DNA of 64,000 nt from Ardenticatenaceae bacterium (GCA_020634245.1 JACKCC010000006.1:763339-827338), one strand, 5' to 3'; counted from the stretch's first letter, positions 1-7,570 are shown. The notes: a model not told the origin generated them from the sequence alone. Made by a program: numbers and translations.

Positions 1-4
1 TGCC

Positions 5-10
5 TATAAT
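5..10 (+). promoter_or_regulatory. Possible -10 box upstream of the response regulator
   Basis: TATAAT lies 41 nt before the ATG at 51. Any -35 element would be outside the window, so this is only a candidate. The TTGACA at 14-19 has no suitable -10 box downstream of it. Confidence 0.3.
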
Positions 11-50
11 GTCTTGACATTTGAATTCAATTTTTTAAGGAAGGGCATTG

Positions 51-752
51 ATGCAGGAGGCGGTTATTCTGTTGGTGGAGGCAAAGCGTGCTGGCGGCGA
101 CTCGATGGCACCTGCTTTAACCAAAGCTGGCTATGAGCTAAAAGTAGTTCATACGGGAACGGCCGCATACGATCTGGTCAAAGATTTTGTGCCCGATCTA
201 GTCATTTTTGATGCATCTTCCATGCGTTCCAGTGGTAGTCGAAGCTGCCGCCGGCTGCGGCGCGAATTAGGGGAAGCCATTCCCATCATTCACAGCCGTG
301 CCCTTAACGAAATCGAAGACTCCACTGCCGAAGCGGATATATATTTAGAGCATCCTTTCACAGCGCGGAAGTTATTGAATCGGGTTCGGGCCTTGCTGCC
401 GGCCGATGAAGTGAATGGCGAAGTGGTGCGCTGCGGCGGCATTACCCTATATCTATCCAAACCATCCGTTGAGGTTATTGGGAAAAGTGAATGCCGGTTG
501 ACGCCCAAACTGGCTAATCTTCTGGAAGAATTTGTCCGTCACCCCAATGAAATTATCAGCCGCCGGCAGTTGATGCAAAATGTATGGAATACGGATTATA
601 TTGGTGATACGCGTACGCTGGACGTACACATTCGCTGGATGCGTGAGATCATTGAAGTTGATCCAGCTAAACCCAAGTTGTTAAAAACAGTTCGGGGAAA
701 AGGATACGTTTTTACTGTCCCGCCTCCTGAAAAAGCTGACTGTCAGGAATAA
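51..752 (+). CDS. OmpR/PhoB-type response regulator with a degenerate receiver domain
   Basis: The protein has 233 residues: an N-terminal receiver (about 1-118) and a C-terminal winged-helix DNA-binding domain (about 125-225) with the family signature from SRRQLMQNVW to the KTVRGKGYVF hairpin. ATG 51 is preferred to the TTG at 48 because AAGGAAGGG at 37-45 is then well spaced. A phospho-acceptor-like Asp54 is present in VIFDASS. However, the usual acidic pair after the first strand is VEA (E10, A11) and the conserved Lys-Pro before the last helix is His101-Pro102. Canonical phosphorylation is therefore doubtful, and the protein may act as an orphan DNA-binding regulator. No histidine kinase is adjacent within the window. 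Confidence 0.88.
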   Translation: MQEAVILLVEAKRAGGDSMAPALTKAGYELKVVHTGTAAYDLVKDFVPDLVIFDASSMRSSGSRSCRRLRRELGEAIPIIHSRALNEIEDSTAEADIYLEHPFTARKLLNRVRALLPADEVNGEVVRCGGITLYLSKPSVEVIGKSECRLTPKLANLLEEFVRHPNEIISRRQLMQNVWNTDYIGDTRTLDVHIRWMREIIEVDPAKPKLLKTVRGKGYVFTVPPPEKADCQE

Positions 753-778
753 AAACGCCACCTTTTTAGGTGGCGTTT
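753..778. terminator. Bidirectional terminator between the response regulator and rpsT
   Basis: The stem AAACGCCACC (753-762) pairs with GGTGGCGTTT (769-778) around a 6-nt loop. Read on the minus strand it is followed by TTTTT, so it suits rpsT best. The two flanking genes converge on it. Confidence 0.85.
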
Positions 779-806
779 ATGTGTTAAATTGGACCTTTTA
801 ACGTTT

Positions 807-1085
807 TTATTCAGCTGCGGCGGTTTTAGCTGCAGCCAGGGCGGCCATCAAACGACCTTTGCGCCGGCTGGCGTTGCCGGGATGCAAAACGTGTTTGCGG
901 GCTGCTTTGTCTAATGTGCTGCATGCAGTTTGCACAGCTTCTTCGGCCGCTGCCATATCACCACTGGCAATCAGTTGGCGTGCTTTTTTGACATATGTCC
1001 GTGCGGCAGCTTTATAACGACGATTGTCTTCCGTTCGTTTCGCGGTTTGCCGAATGCGCTTCTTTGCAGATTGTATATTAGCCAA
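807..1085 (-). CDS. rpsT: Small ribosomal subunit protein bS20
   Basis: This 92-residue basic protein begins MANIQSAKKRIRQ, the classic S20 opening, and continues with the helical repeats typical of a 16S rRNA-binding primary assembly protein. The start codon is TTG, with GGAGG 9 nt upstream. The nearby ATG is out of frame and stops almost at once. A UUG start is also known for E. coli rpsT, where it takes part in autoregulation; whether that holds here is inference. It ends close to the shared hairpin at 753-778. An IS481-like element begins about 100 bp upstream and may have replaced distal promoter sequence. Confidence 0.97.
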   Translation of the reverse strand: MANIQSAKKRIRQTAKRTEDNRRYKAAARTYVKKARQLIASGDMAAAEEAVQTACSTLDKAARKHVLHPGNASRRKGRLMAALAAAKTAAAE

Positions 1086-1185
1086 AATCCATATCCTCCG
1101 TATAAATGCCTATCTGTATTTTCTAATCACAGAGGCGTGAGAGCCGAATGATAATAACACATAAGTTCAGGAGTGCCAAACCGAA

Positions 1186-2453
1186 TTGCCTCAAAAAAAA
1201 TGTTACCCAAGAAAGGGTCGTTGAATCATAAAAAGTGTTACCTTCGCAACCATGATGGATGCGAAAATGAGTCAACACAGTAAACGAGAGTTAGTCCAGC
1301 GTCTGCAACCGAGATACCTCAAAGCAGACCGCAAAGAGAAAACAAAGATTTTGGATGAGTTTGTGGCTGTAACCGGCCTACACCGCAAGGCAGCGATCCG
1401 CCGCCTGCGCCAACAAAATCAGCCAAAGCGAGAGCGTCGTGGTCGGCAGAAAATCTATACAGGCAGCGTGGTGAGCGCCCTGACCCAAATCTGGCGCATT
1501 TGTGGCGGTATCTGCGGCAAGCGGCTCCAGCCTATCTTGGCCGATATGGTCACTTCCCTGGAGCGACATCAGGAACTCGCGCTGGATCAGGAAACCAAGA
1601 GGCTGGTCTTGGCGGTTAGTCCGGCCACCATTGACCGATTGTTACAGCCGTTCAAGACCAGCCAGCAGCGGGGTCAAAGTACGACGAAGCCTGGGGGGCT
1701 GCTCAAACACCAAATCCCGGTACGCACCTTTGCAGACTGGGATGACACTCAAGCCGGATTTGTCGAGATAGACCTGGTGGCTCACTGTGGTGAAAGTACA
1801 GCCGGACAGTTTCTATGCTCCTTCACCGCCACCGATGTGGCCACTGGCTGGACGGAGTGTTTCAGCTTACGGCACCGCTCACAAATCGCTGTGACTGAGG
1901 CGCTAGACCAGCTACGACAACGTTTACCTTTTCCACTTTTGGGCATTGATTCTGACAATGACAGTGTCTTTATCAATGACCTGATTCTGAACGATTGCCA
2001 AATGCACAAGATTACCTTCACCCGTTGTCGCCCTTACAAGAAAAACGACCAATGTTTTGTTGAACAGAAAAACTGGTCAATTGTGCGCCACACCATTGGC
2101 TATCAACGGTTTGAATCCCAGGCGGCTCACCAATTGCTGGGTGACATCTATGCTGAGTTACATCTCTACACCAATCTATTTCAGCCAACCTTCAAGTTGG
2201 TGAGCAAAAAGCGTACCGGCGCGAAGGTGTACAAGAAGTATGAAACGCCCAAGACGCCCTTGCAACGGGTATTGGACATGAAGCTGCTTTCGCCTGAAAA
2301 TAGTGACCTGTGGCAGGCGACATATCGGGACACCAATCCGGCTCAATGCCGCCGCAATATTGATGAGAAAGTGAAGCAATTAGTGCGATTGGGAAAGTAA
2401 CATGCTTTTTGAGGCAACGACTACCCCTTCGGTAACATTTTCTATTGAGGCAA
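1186..2453 (+). mobile_element. IS481-like insertion sequence
   Basis: The element is bounded by inverted ends: TTGCCTC-A8-TGTTACC at 1186-1207 and its near complement at 2431-2453, which differs by one indel and two substitutions. A second partial copy of the end lies inside each terminus (TGTTAC near 1235, GTAACATG near 2397). It encloses one transposase gene. I could not find a clear target-site duplication. There is no ACGGCCGT word inside, as expected for foreign DNA. Confidence 0.75.
1252..2400 (+). CDS. DDE integrase-core transposase (IS481-like)
   Basis: The 382-residue protein has an N-terminal helical DNA-binding region (about 1-130, with HRKAAIRRLR and SPATIDRLL helices) and an rve-type catalytic core. 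Candidate catalytic residues are Asp174 (FVEIDLVAHCG), Asp235 (GIDSDNDSVF) and Glu271 (CFVEQKNWS). The last two are 35 residues apart, the D(35)E spacing of this superfamily. The usual Gly of the SDNG motif is Asp here. The frame is intact, so the element may still be active. The start could be either of two adjacent ATGs (1252, 1255), and no strong Shine-Dalgarno is seen. Confidence 0.88.
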   Translation: MMDAKMSQHSKRELVQRLQPRYLKADRKEKTKILDEFVAVTGLHRKAAIRRLRQQNQPKRERRGRQKIYTGSVVSALTQIWRICGGICGKRLQPILADMVTSLERHQELALDQETKRLVLAVSPATIDRLLQPFKTSQQRGQSTTKPGGLLKHQIPVRTFADWDDTQAGFVEIDLVAHCGESTAGQFLCSFTATDVATGWTECFSLRHRSQIAVTEALDQLRQRLPFPLLGIDSDNDSVFINDLILNDCQMHKITFTRCRPYKKNDQCFVEQKNWSIVRHTIGYQRFESQAAHQLLGDIYAELHLYTNLFQPTFKLVSKKRTGAKVYKKYETPKTPLQRVLDMKLLSPENSDLWQATYRDTNPAQCRRNIDEKVKQLVRLGK

Positions 2454-2508
2454 CGCGCAAACAAAAATAAAGCTTTTTGTACTATTAATTTTGGAATAAT
2501 GTTTGAGG

Positions 2509-2537
2509 TTGGTGTCCTTGTTTGTTGGCGTTATACT
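2509..2537 (+). promoter_or_regulatory. Putative promoter of hpt
   Basis: TTGGTG (2509-2514), a 17-bp spacer and TATACT (2532-2537) lie 36 nt before the hpt start, with GAGGAGAG as ribosome-binding site between them. It lies just outside the right end of the IS481-like element. Confidence 0.45.
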
Positions 2538-2572
2538 GCTGAAGTTGATGAAACAAGAAAGAGGAGAGAATT

Positions 2573-3112
2573 ATGACTTTACACCCTGATTTGGCCCGTG
2601 TTTTGGTACCTGAAGATACGATTCAGGCGCATGTTAAGGTGTTGGCCCATCAAATATCCCAGGATTACGCTAATGTGGAGCGTTTGTATTTGATTGGCGT
2701 TTTGCGCGGTGCGTTTATGTTTCTGGCTGATTTGGCGCGGTATTTGACGATTCCGCACACTGTGGATTTTATGGCGGTGTCTAGTTATGGCAAAACGGCC
2801 GTTTCCGGGGCCGTTCGTATCGTCATGGATGTGCGGGAGCCGCTGGTTAACGAACACGTGATGATTGTGGAAGATATTGTAGACAGTGGCAGGACGTTGA
2901 GTTACCTTTATAAAACGCTGCAAGGGCGGCAGCCGGCGTCGTTGAAGACGTGTGCTCTGGTCAGCAAAAATCGGGCGCAGGTCGATGTGCCGGTTGATTA
3001 TTTGGGATTTCATATTCCTGACGTGTGGGTGGTGGGTTATGGTCTGGATTACGCCGACAAGCATCGCACACTACCTTTTATTGCCGAGTTGAAAGAGGAA
3101 GTTTACAAATAG
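2573..3112 (+). CDS. hpt: Hypoxanthine (guanine) phosphoribosyltransferase
   Basis: The protein salvages hypoxanthine/guanine with PRPP to form IMP/GMP in the cytosol. At 179 residues it has the normal family length. The PRPP-binding loop is VEDIVDSGRTL (about 100-110), an early catalytic loop is SSYGKTAVSG, and the base-binding end is the VGYGLDYADKHR segment. The ribosome-binding site is GAGGAGAG. A sugar-isomerase-like gene follows after 5 nt and is probably cotranscribed, although no functional link is obvious. Confidence 0.96.
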   Translation: MTLHPDLARVLVPEDTIQAHVKVLAHQISQDYANVERLYLIGVLRGAFMFLADLARYLTIPHTVDFMAVSSYGKTAVSGAVRIVMDVREPLVNEHVMIVEDIVDSGRTLSYLYKTLQGRQPASLKTCALVSKNRAQVDVPVDYLGFHIPDVWVVGYGLDYADKHRTLPFIAELKEEVYK

Positions 3113-3117
3113 CTGTG

Positions 3118-3924
3118 ATGTGGACAAAGCAAAAATTAGGGGTGTCGGGGTGGACGTTTGGGCAACGGCCGTTACCCGATATCTCCGCCCGTACCCAAGC
3201 CCTCAATTACGACGGCCTGACACTGACTGTTGACCCGGAGCGGGACACGGCCGTATCCATTCAACAAACGCTAGCTGCCCATAATCTGGAGCTGTTTGCC
3301 ATCGCCCCGCCGGAACTGGATGTGGCCCATTCCGAAACGGCCGTACGCCAGTCGGCCATCGCCACTTACCTGAAATTGGTTGATTTTGCCGCTGAGTTGG
3401 AACGGCCGTTACTGATTGTGCGTAGCATGAAGGGGCGGAACCGGCCCCTGGCGACGCTGGCTGCGGAAATGGGGTGGTTGGCAACGGCCGTTGCCCAAAT
3501 CGCCCAATACGCCGCCGAAAAAGAAGTGCGCGTAGTCATTGAAGTGCTCAACCGGTATGAAACGCACCTGGTCAACACCGGCGCGGCGGCGCTGGCCCTG
3601 CTCGAAACAGTAGGCCTGGACAACGTAGGCATCATGCTCAACGCCTTCCACATGAACATCGAGGAGCAGGATGCGGCGACGGTAATGCGCCAGGCGGGCG
3701 ACCGGTTGTGGCTGTTTGCCATGAGTGATTCCAACCGGCGGGCCATTGGGCAGGGACATACCAAGTTAGGCAACCATTTGTGGGCGTTGGAGGATATCGG
3801 CTACGAAGGCCCCATCATTTTGGAATGTTTGCCGCCCAATGTTGACCCGGTACGGCCGTTCCTCGACGACCAATCCTTAGAGGTTCTGGAACGTTATTTG
3901 CGCGACTCCCGCACCTGGTTTTAA
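3118..3924 (+). CDS. Xylose-isomerase-like TIM-barrel protein (sugar epimerase family, metal site altered)
   Basis: The 268-residue protein belongs to the AP-endonuclease-2 / sugar phosphate isomerase-epimerase superfamily. The barrel signatures VIEVLNRYET (about 140), FHMNIEE (about 175), SDSNRRAIGQGH (about 203) and IILECLPPN (about 235) are all recognisable. ATG 3118, after AGAGGAAG, is used; the longer frame would run into hpt. In D-tagatose-3-epimerase relatives the metal is held by Glu, Asp, His and Glu. Here the Asp before FHMN is Asn and the His before DSNR is Ala, so two ligands appear lost. It may be non-catalytic or have changed chemistry. The substrate is unknown. Confidence 0.75.
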   Translation: MWTKQKLGVSGWTFGQRPLPDISARTQALNYDGLTLTVDPERDTAVSIQQTLAAHNLELFAIAPPELDVAHSETAVRQSAIATYLKLVDFAAELERPLLIVRSMKGRNRPLATLAAEMGWLATAVAQIAQYAAEKEVRVVIEVLNRYETHLVNTGAAALALLETVGLDNVGIMLNAFHMNIEEQDAATVMRQAGDRLWLFAMSDSNRRAIGQGHTKLGNHLWALEDIGYEGPIILECLPPNVDPVRPFLDDQSLEVLERYLRDSRTWF

Positions 3925-3948
3925 GAAACATTGAGAATCGTTATAATA

Positions 3949-3980
3949 AGCTGGTCAGCCGATTCGCACGCTGACCAGCT
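3949..3980. repeat. Perfect inverted repeat AGCTGGTCAG / CTGACCAGCT
   Basis: Ten-base arms (3949-3958, 3971-3980) enclose a 12-nt loop between the TIM-barrel gene and the cyclophilin gene. A TATAAT box (3942-3947) lies just before it, so the hairpin could sit at the 5' end of the cyclophilin transcript. The same AGCTGGTCAG word recurs at 51839-51848. Confidence 0.6.
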
Positions 3981-3997
3981 AAAACAAGGAGATTAAA

Positions 3998-4480
3998 ATG
4001 GCTAAACAATGGAATTCGCCCCCGGCAATGCAAATCGACCCGGAAAAATCGTATCAAGTTTCGATGGAGACCAGCAAGGGGACGATTGAGATTGAACTGT
4101 ATCCCCAATACGCACCCAAAACCGTCAACAACTTCGTATTTCTGACCCGCGAGGGTTATTATGATGGTGTTACTTTTCACCGCGTCATCAGCAACTTTGT
4201 GATTCAGGGCGGCGACCCGACGGGAACCGGCCGCGGCGGCCCTGGTTATCGTTTTGAAGATGAGTTTGCGGGCAACCCGCTCAAGCATGGCACCGGTTTT
4301 TTGTCGATGGCCAACGCTGGCCCCGGCACGAACGGCAGCCAGTTTTTCATCACTCATTCGCCGCAGCCGCATTTGGACGGCCGTCACACAGTGTTCGGTA
4401 AAGTTACCAGCGGGCAGGACGTGGTTAACGCCATCCGCCAGGGCGACAAGATGACGAAGGTGACTGTTACCGAGTCGTAA
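3998..4480 (+). CDS. Cyclophilin-type peptidyl-prolyl cis-trans isomerase
   Basis: This 160-residue single-domain cyclophilin lacks a signal peptide and is therefore probably cytosolic. The hallmark segments FHRVISNFVIQGGDPTGTG (about 60-80, catalytic Arg in FHR), NGSQFFIT and LDGRHTVFG are intact. The Shine-Dalgarno is AGGAG before ATG 3998. It catalyses proline isomerisation during protein folding. It looks monocistronic and is followed by a terminator at 4508-4542. Confidence 0.95.
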   Translation: MAKQWNSPPAMQIDPEKSYQVSMETSKGTIEIELYPQYAPKTVNNFVFLTREGYYDGVTFHRVISNFVIQGGDPTGTGRGGPGYRFEDEFAGNPLKHGTGFLSMANAGPGTNGSQFFITHSPQPHLDGRHTVFGKVTSGQDVVNAIRQGDKMTKVTVTES

Positions 4481-4507
4481 CCGGCCCATTCTGATTGTTT
4501 GTCGATG

Positions 4508-4542
4508 AACGGCCGTTTCTTTTCAGGAACGGCCGTTTTTTT
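4508..4542 (+). terminator. Intrinsic terminator built from two copies of the genome word
   Basis: AACGGCCGTT (4508-4517) and AACGGCCGTT (4528-4537) are separated by 10 nt and followed by a T run (4536-4542). Because the word is its own reverse complement, the two direct copies pair as a GC-rich stem ahead of U residues, which makes a plausible terminator for the cyclophilin gene. Confidence 0.75.
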
Positions 4543-4575
4543 GTGCCTGCATATGACATTTGTCATATTTTTACC

Positions 4576-4645
4576 ATGCAAGTTGTCACTTGCATGGCCG
4601 CTTGTCAGTTGTGTATACTGTGTGCATGCAAGTGCTTGCTTGCAT
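4576..4645 (+). promoter_or_regulatory. Two palindromic operators flanking the tetR-family promoter
   Basis: ATGCAAGT-N4-ACTTGCAT (4576-4595) and ATGCAAGT-N4-GCTTGCAT (4626-4645) start 50 bp apart. Between them is TATACT (4614-4619), with TTGCAT (4590-4595) as a possible -35 at an 18-bp spacer. The first operator would cover the -35 and the second the start of transcription. This suggests autorepression by the adjacent TetR-like protein. Confidence 0.75.
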
Positions 4646-4664
4646 CAGTAAAAAGGAAACAAAG

Positions 4665-5258
4665 ATGGATGAAGACAACGCATCGACGACCGACCGGATC
4701 ATTACCGCAGCGACGCAGCTTTTTAGCGAAAATGGCTACATGCGGACGACGACCAAAGCAATTGCCACGGCGGCTGAAGTCAACGAAGTGACGATTTTCC
4801 GCCAATTTGGCAGCAAAAAGCAGCTTTTTATGGCCTGTATCGAAGCCTTCAACAATGCCGGATTTGCCCGTACCTTTGCCCAGAATCTGAGCGGCGACTA
4901 TGCGACCGACATTATGACGATGGCCCAGACGCAGTTGGCTGACAGTTTGACCAATTTTAAGGGCGTCCGACTGCTGGTGTGCGAATCGTCGGAGATACCG
5001 GAGATTCAGGCCATCTTAGAGCAGGCGACGTCGCAAAATATGGCCGCCATCGCTGCTTATTTCCAGCGCCAGATTGATGCGGGCGTGGTTCGGCCCGGAC
5101 TGGATGCTGATTGGCTGGCCCAGGCGTTTGATAATTTGTTTTCGTCTTATCTGTTTCTGTCGGCGGTGACGGATGATCCGCAGCCACCACCGGCGGCGAT
5201 GGTGCAGCAGTTGGTGGATATTTTTGTTACTGGGACGATTAACGAAGGGAGAATATGA
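4665..5258 (+). CDS. TetR/AcrR-family transcriptional regulator
   Basis: The 197-residue protein has the TetR helix-turn-helix at about 12-58 (ATQLFSENGYMRTTTKAIA then VNEVTIFRQFGSKKQLF), followed by an all-helical ligand domain of standard size. ATG 4665 after AAAAGGAAAC is chosen because the longer frame would read through the operators. The two ATGCAAG palindromes just upstream suggest that it represses itself and the genes behind it. The next gene overlaps its stop codon (ATGATG at 5255). The inducer is unknown. Confidence 0.93.
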   Translation: MDEDNASTTDRIITAATQLFSENGYMRTTTKAIATAAEVNEVTIFRQFGSKKQLFMACIEAFNNAGFARTFAQNLSGDYATDIMTMAQTQLADSLTNFKGVRLLVCESSEIPEIQAILEQATSQNMAAIAAYFQRQIDAGVVRPGLDADWLAQAFDNLFSSYLFLSAVTDDPQPPPAAMVQQLVDIFVTGTINEGRI

Positions 5259-5641
5259 TGTCGCAAATTGTGTTACTTATTGTAGCTGTAGTTTTGTTAT
5301 TGCATGGGCTGATCCATTTGATGAGGTTTACGACGTACTGGCAGTTGGCCGAAATCAAGGAACTGCAGTACAAGACGACTTTGCTAAACGGCCGTTTCGA
5401 CGTAGGTGATGCCGGTATTCGGGTGTATGGGCTGGTCTGGTTGGTGATGACGGCCGCCTTTGCCGTCACCGCTTACGGCATTGCCACCCATCAGCCGTGG
5501 GCGCGACCGGCGGCATTGGCGACGGTGTTGATTTCACTGCTGGTGACGGCGCTGGATTGGCAGGCGGCTTATGCCGGGGTGGTCGTCAATCTGGTTTTAC
5601 TGCTGGCCTTCTGGTTTGTACCCCGTTTGGCCGGAAATTAA
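5255..5641 (+). CDS. Small four-helix integral membrane protein, unknown function
   Basis: This 128-residue hydrophobic protein has about four predicted membrane segments (near 3-22, 55-75, 83-103, 106-124). Its start overlaps the tetR stop codon, so translation is probably coupled and the TetR-like protein likely controls it. I do not recognise the family. Before the IS982 insertion it would have lain about 100 bp upstream of the gene at 6739, so the three genes may once have formed one operon. Confidence 0.8.
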   Translation: MMSQIVLLIVAVVLLLHGLIHLMRFTTYWQLAEIKELQYKTTLLNGRFDVGDAGIRVYGLVWLVMTAAFAVTAYGIATHQPWARPAALATVLISLLVTALDWQAAYAGVVVNLVLLLAFWFVPRLAGN

Positions 5642-5652
5642 ATTGCTCGTCC

Positions 5653-5717
5653 AAACCTGACAGGTCTTTGGTAGATGGGTTGCTTAGCGACGGATCAGGT
5701 GAAGACCTGTCAGGTTT
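5653..5717. repeat. 16-bp perfect inverted repeat, dispersed-palindrome type
   Basis: AAACCTGACAGGTCTT (5653-5668) and AAGACCTGTCAGGTTT (5702-5717) are perfect complements around a 33-nt loop. The element follows the membrane protein gene and looks like a REP-like palindrome. The IS982 element inserted a few bases downstream of it. Confidence 0.75.
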
Positions 5718-5726
5718 CACTATGTT

Positions 5727-6720
5727 ACTCTATCTATGGGTTTTCTCTGGACGAAAAGGGGCCTTTCAAAGACACTTTCCAAAATCTCACCTAAGGAGTG
5801 TGTCCATGAAAGGCTTGACCAACTATATCACAGAGTCTTCTTGGGAAGACATCATTATCTTCTGGTTTGTTCATATTGATGACGGTTACAAAAAACTTAT
5901 CGCTCAACAAGATTCTCCATTGCGCAAACGCGGTCCCGAACCCAAGATGTCAGATAGTGAAGTCATGACGATTTCTCTGGTCATTGAAACGTTTTTCAAC
6001 GGGTGCGAAGAAATCGGTTACGCCTTTGTTTGTCAATTCTTGAGCCATTTGTTTCCCGATTTGCTGGATTTAGACCGATTTAACCATAGGCGGCGACAAT
6101 TGATCAGTATCATTGAAGCAATTCGACGGCAATTTCGACAACAATTGCTGGATCTGAAAGAAAATGTTCGTCTTGTCGACAGTGCACCAGTGACATTGAT
6201 GACATATACACGTGGAGCACGATGCGAAAGTGTGTATGGCCCAGAGTACTTTGGTGTTGTTACCAGCAAAAAAGGCAAGTTCTTTGGTCTACGCTTGCAC
6301 CTGACCACAACGCCAGACCAACTCATTGATGAATGGCTATTAGCACCAGCTTCGGTTCCTGATGGCAAAGCTGTTGATGCTCTGCTGGAGGGTTGTAACG
6401 ATTTGGCAGTCATTGGCGACAAAGCTTACAACGATGAGGAACTGGAAGATCGTTTGTGGCGCAAACGGCGTATTCATTTGTTACCTTTACGTAAAAGCAA
6501 CCAAATGAAACAATGGTCAGATGATGTTCGTCGCGCGATGGGAAAAGTTCGCCATCGAGTAGAAACGGTTTTTAGCGTGTTAACAACAATTTTTAATGTG
6601 CAACGTCCGCGAGGACGAAGTTTAACCGGTCATGTGGTTCGGGTTGCTACATGTATCTTGGCGCATACCATGAGCTTTCTAATTGCTCAAAATTCCATCG
6701 GATAAACCCATAGATAGAGT
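5727..6720 (+). mobile_element. IS982-family insertion sequence, 994 bp
   Basis: Terminal inverted repeats ACTCTATCTATGGGTTT (5727-5743) and the exact complement (6704-6720) are perfect over 17 bp. The 5-bp direct repeat ATGTT flanks both ends (5722-5726, 6721-6725), consistent with a target-site duplication. One intact transposase gene lies inside. The insertion sits immediately before the ribosome-binding site of the gene at 6739. Confidence 0.93.
5806..6705 (+). CDS. IS982-family DDE transposase
   Basis: The 299-residue transposase has catalytic candidates Asp in VRLVDSAPV, Asp in VIGDKAYNDE and Glu in RHRVETVFS, matching the family pattern including the GKFFGLRLHL segment. ATG 5806 after CTAAGGAG is used; the longer frame overlaps the inverted repeat and the upstream gene. 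The frame is intact and the terminal repeats are perfect, so this is probably a recent and possibly active insertion. Its codon and word use differ from its neighbours, with no ACGGCCGT inside. Confidence 0.93.
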   Translation: MKGLTNYITESSWEDIIIFWFVHIDDGYKKLIAQQDSPLRKRGPEPKMSDSEVMTISLVIETFFNGCEEIGYAFVCQFLSHLFPDLLDLDRFNHRRRQLISIIEAIRRQFRQQLLDLKENVRLVDSAPVTLMTYTRGARCESVYGPEYFGVVTSKKGKFFGLRLHLTTTPDQLIDEWLLAPASVPDGKAVDALLEGCNDLAVIGDKAYNDEELEDRLWRKRRIHLLPLRKSNQMKQWSDDVRRAMGKVRHRVETVFSVLTTIFNVQRPRGRSLTGHVVRVATCILAHTMSFLIAQNSIG

Positions 6721-6738
6721 ATGTTGGAGTGAATTGAA

Positions 6739-7554
6739 ATGAAGATTTTGTTGATTGTGGTGGCAGTTTTAGTCTCGCTGGTTGTGATTTTGTGGATTGG
6801 CCTGCACATCAAACCGGCTTTATTCCCGCCATACGTGGCCGAAACGGCGGAATTTGTGATGCAGCCGCTGCCGGATGATTTGCCGGAGCCGGTGCAGCGC
6901 TTCTACCAGACAACGCTGGGCGATGAGATACCGCTGATTACATCGGCCGTGTTTAGCGGGCGGGGTACACTGCGCTTTAACGGCATCACCTTTCCGGCCC
7001 GCTACCGCTTTACCCATGATGCCGGGCAGGGGTATCGGCATTATATTGAGACGACGGTGTGGGGACGGCCGTTAATGAAGGTCAACGAGTGGTATTTGGA
7101 TAACAACGGCGTGCTGGAACTGCCGGTGGGGACGGTGGCCAATGAACCCAAGATTGACATGGCTGCCAACCTCGGCTTGTGGGGCGAGTCGATGATCATG
7201 CCCGCCATTTACGTCACCGATGAACGGGTGCGCTGGGAAGCGGTGGACGCGACGATGGCTCGTCTGTACGTTCCTTTTGGCGAGACCGAAGATATGTTTA
7301 CAGTCCATTTCTCGCCGGAGACCGGGCTGCTTACTTACATGGAAACGATGCGCTACCGGGATGCAGCCGACACGGTCAAAATTGGCTGGCGGCTGGATGC
7401 GCTGAGCTGGCAGACGGTAGACAGCATGATGGTTCCCGATGAGATGACTGTGACCTGGGCCGATGAAGGCACACCCTGGCTCATCATGACGGCTGATGAG
7501 GTCGTTTACAATAGTGATGTATCGGTGACGATTCGCCAGCGGGGATTGGAATAA
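6739..7554 (+). CDS. Membrane-anchored protein resembling DUF6544-type families
   Basis: The 271-residue protein has an N-terminal hydrophobic segment (about 3-24) and a soluble domain. That domain begins with LPDDLPEPVQRFYQ, a Pro-Val-Gln-Arg-Phe/Tyr signature that recalls the DUF6544 group; I assign this from memory and with reserve. The start follows GGAG (6726-6729), which survives right next to the IS982 end. It was probably once cotranscribed with the tetR and membrane-protein genes. The insertion would now separate it from their promoter unless the IS provides one. Confidence 0.75.
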   Translation: MKILLIVVAVLVSLVVILWIGLHIKPALFPPYVAETAEFVMQPLPDDLPEPVQRFYQTTLGDEIPLITSAVFSGRGTLRFNGITFPARYRFTHDAGQGYRHYIETTVWGRPLMKVNEWYLDNNGVLELPVGTVANEPKIDMAANLGLWGESMIMPAIYVTDERVRWEAVDATMARLYVPFGETEDMFTVHFSPETGLLTYMETMRYRDAADTVKIGWRLDALSWQTVDSMMVPDEMTVTWADEGTPWLIMTADEVVYNSDVSVTIRQRGLE

Positions 7555-7570
7555 TCTGCGGTTCCGAATC

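Noticed and set aside
14..19. TTGACA as a -35 box for the first gene
   Set aside because: No -10 hexamer occurs 16-18 bp downstream; the ribosome-binding site is there instead.
1174..2465. Target-site duplication of the IS481-like element
   Set aside because: Flanking bases (CCGAA left, CGCGC right) do not match, so none is claimed.
5497..5805. N-terminal extension of the IS982 transposase
   Set aside because: It would cross the left inverted repeat and the upstream gene. ATG 5806 with AAGGAG fits the family start.
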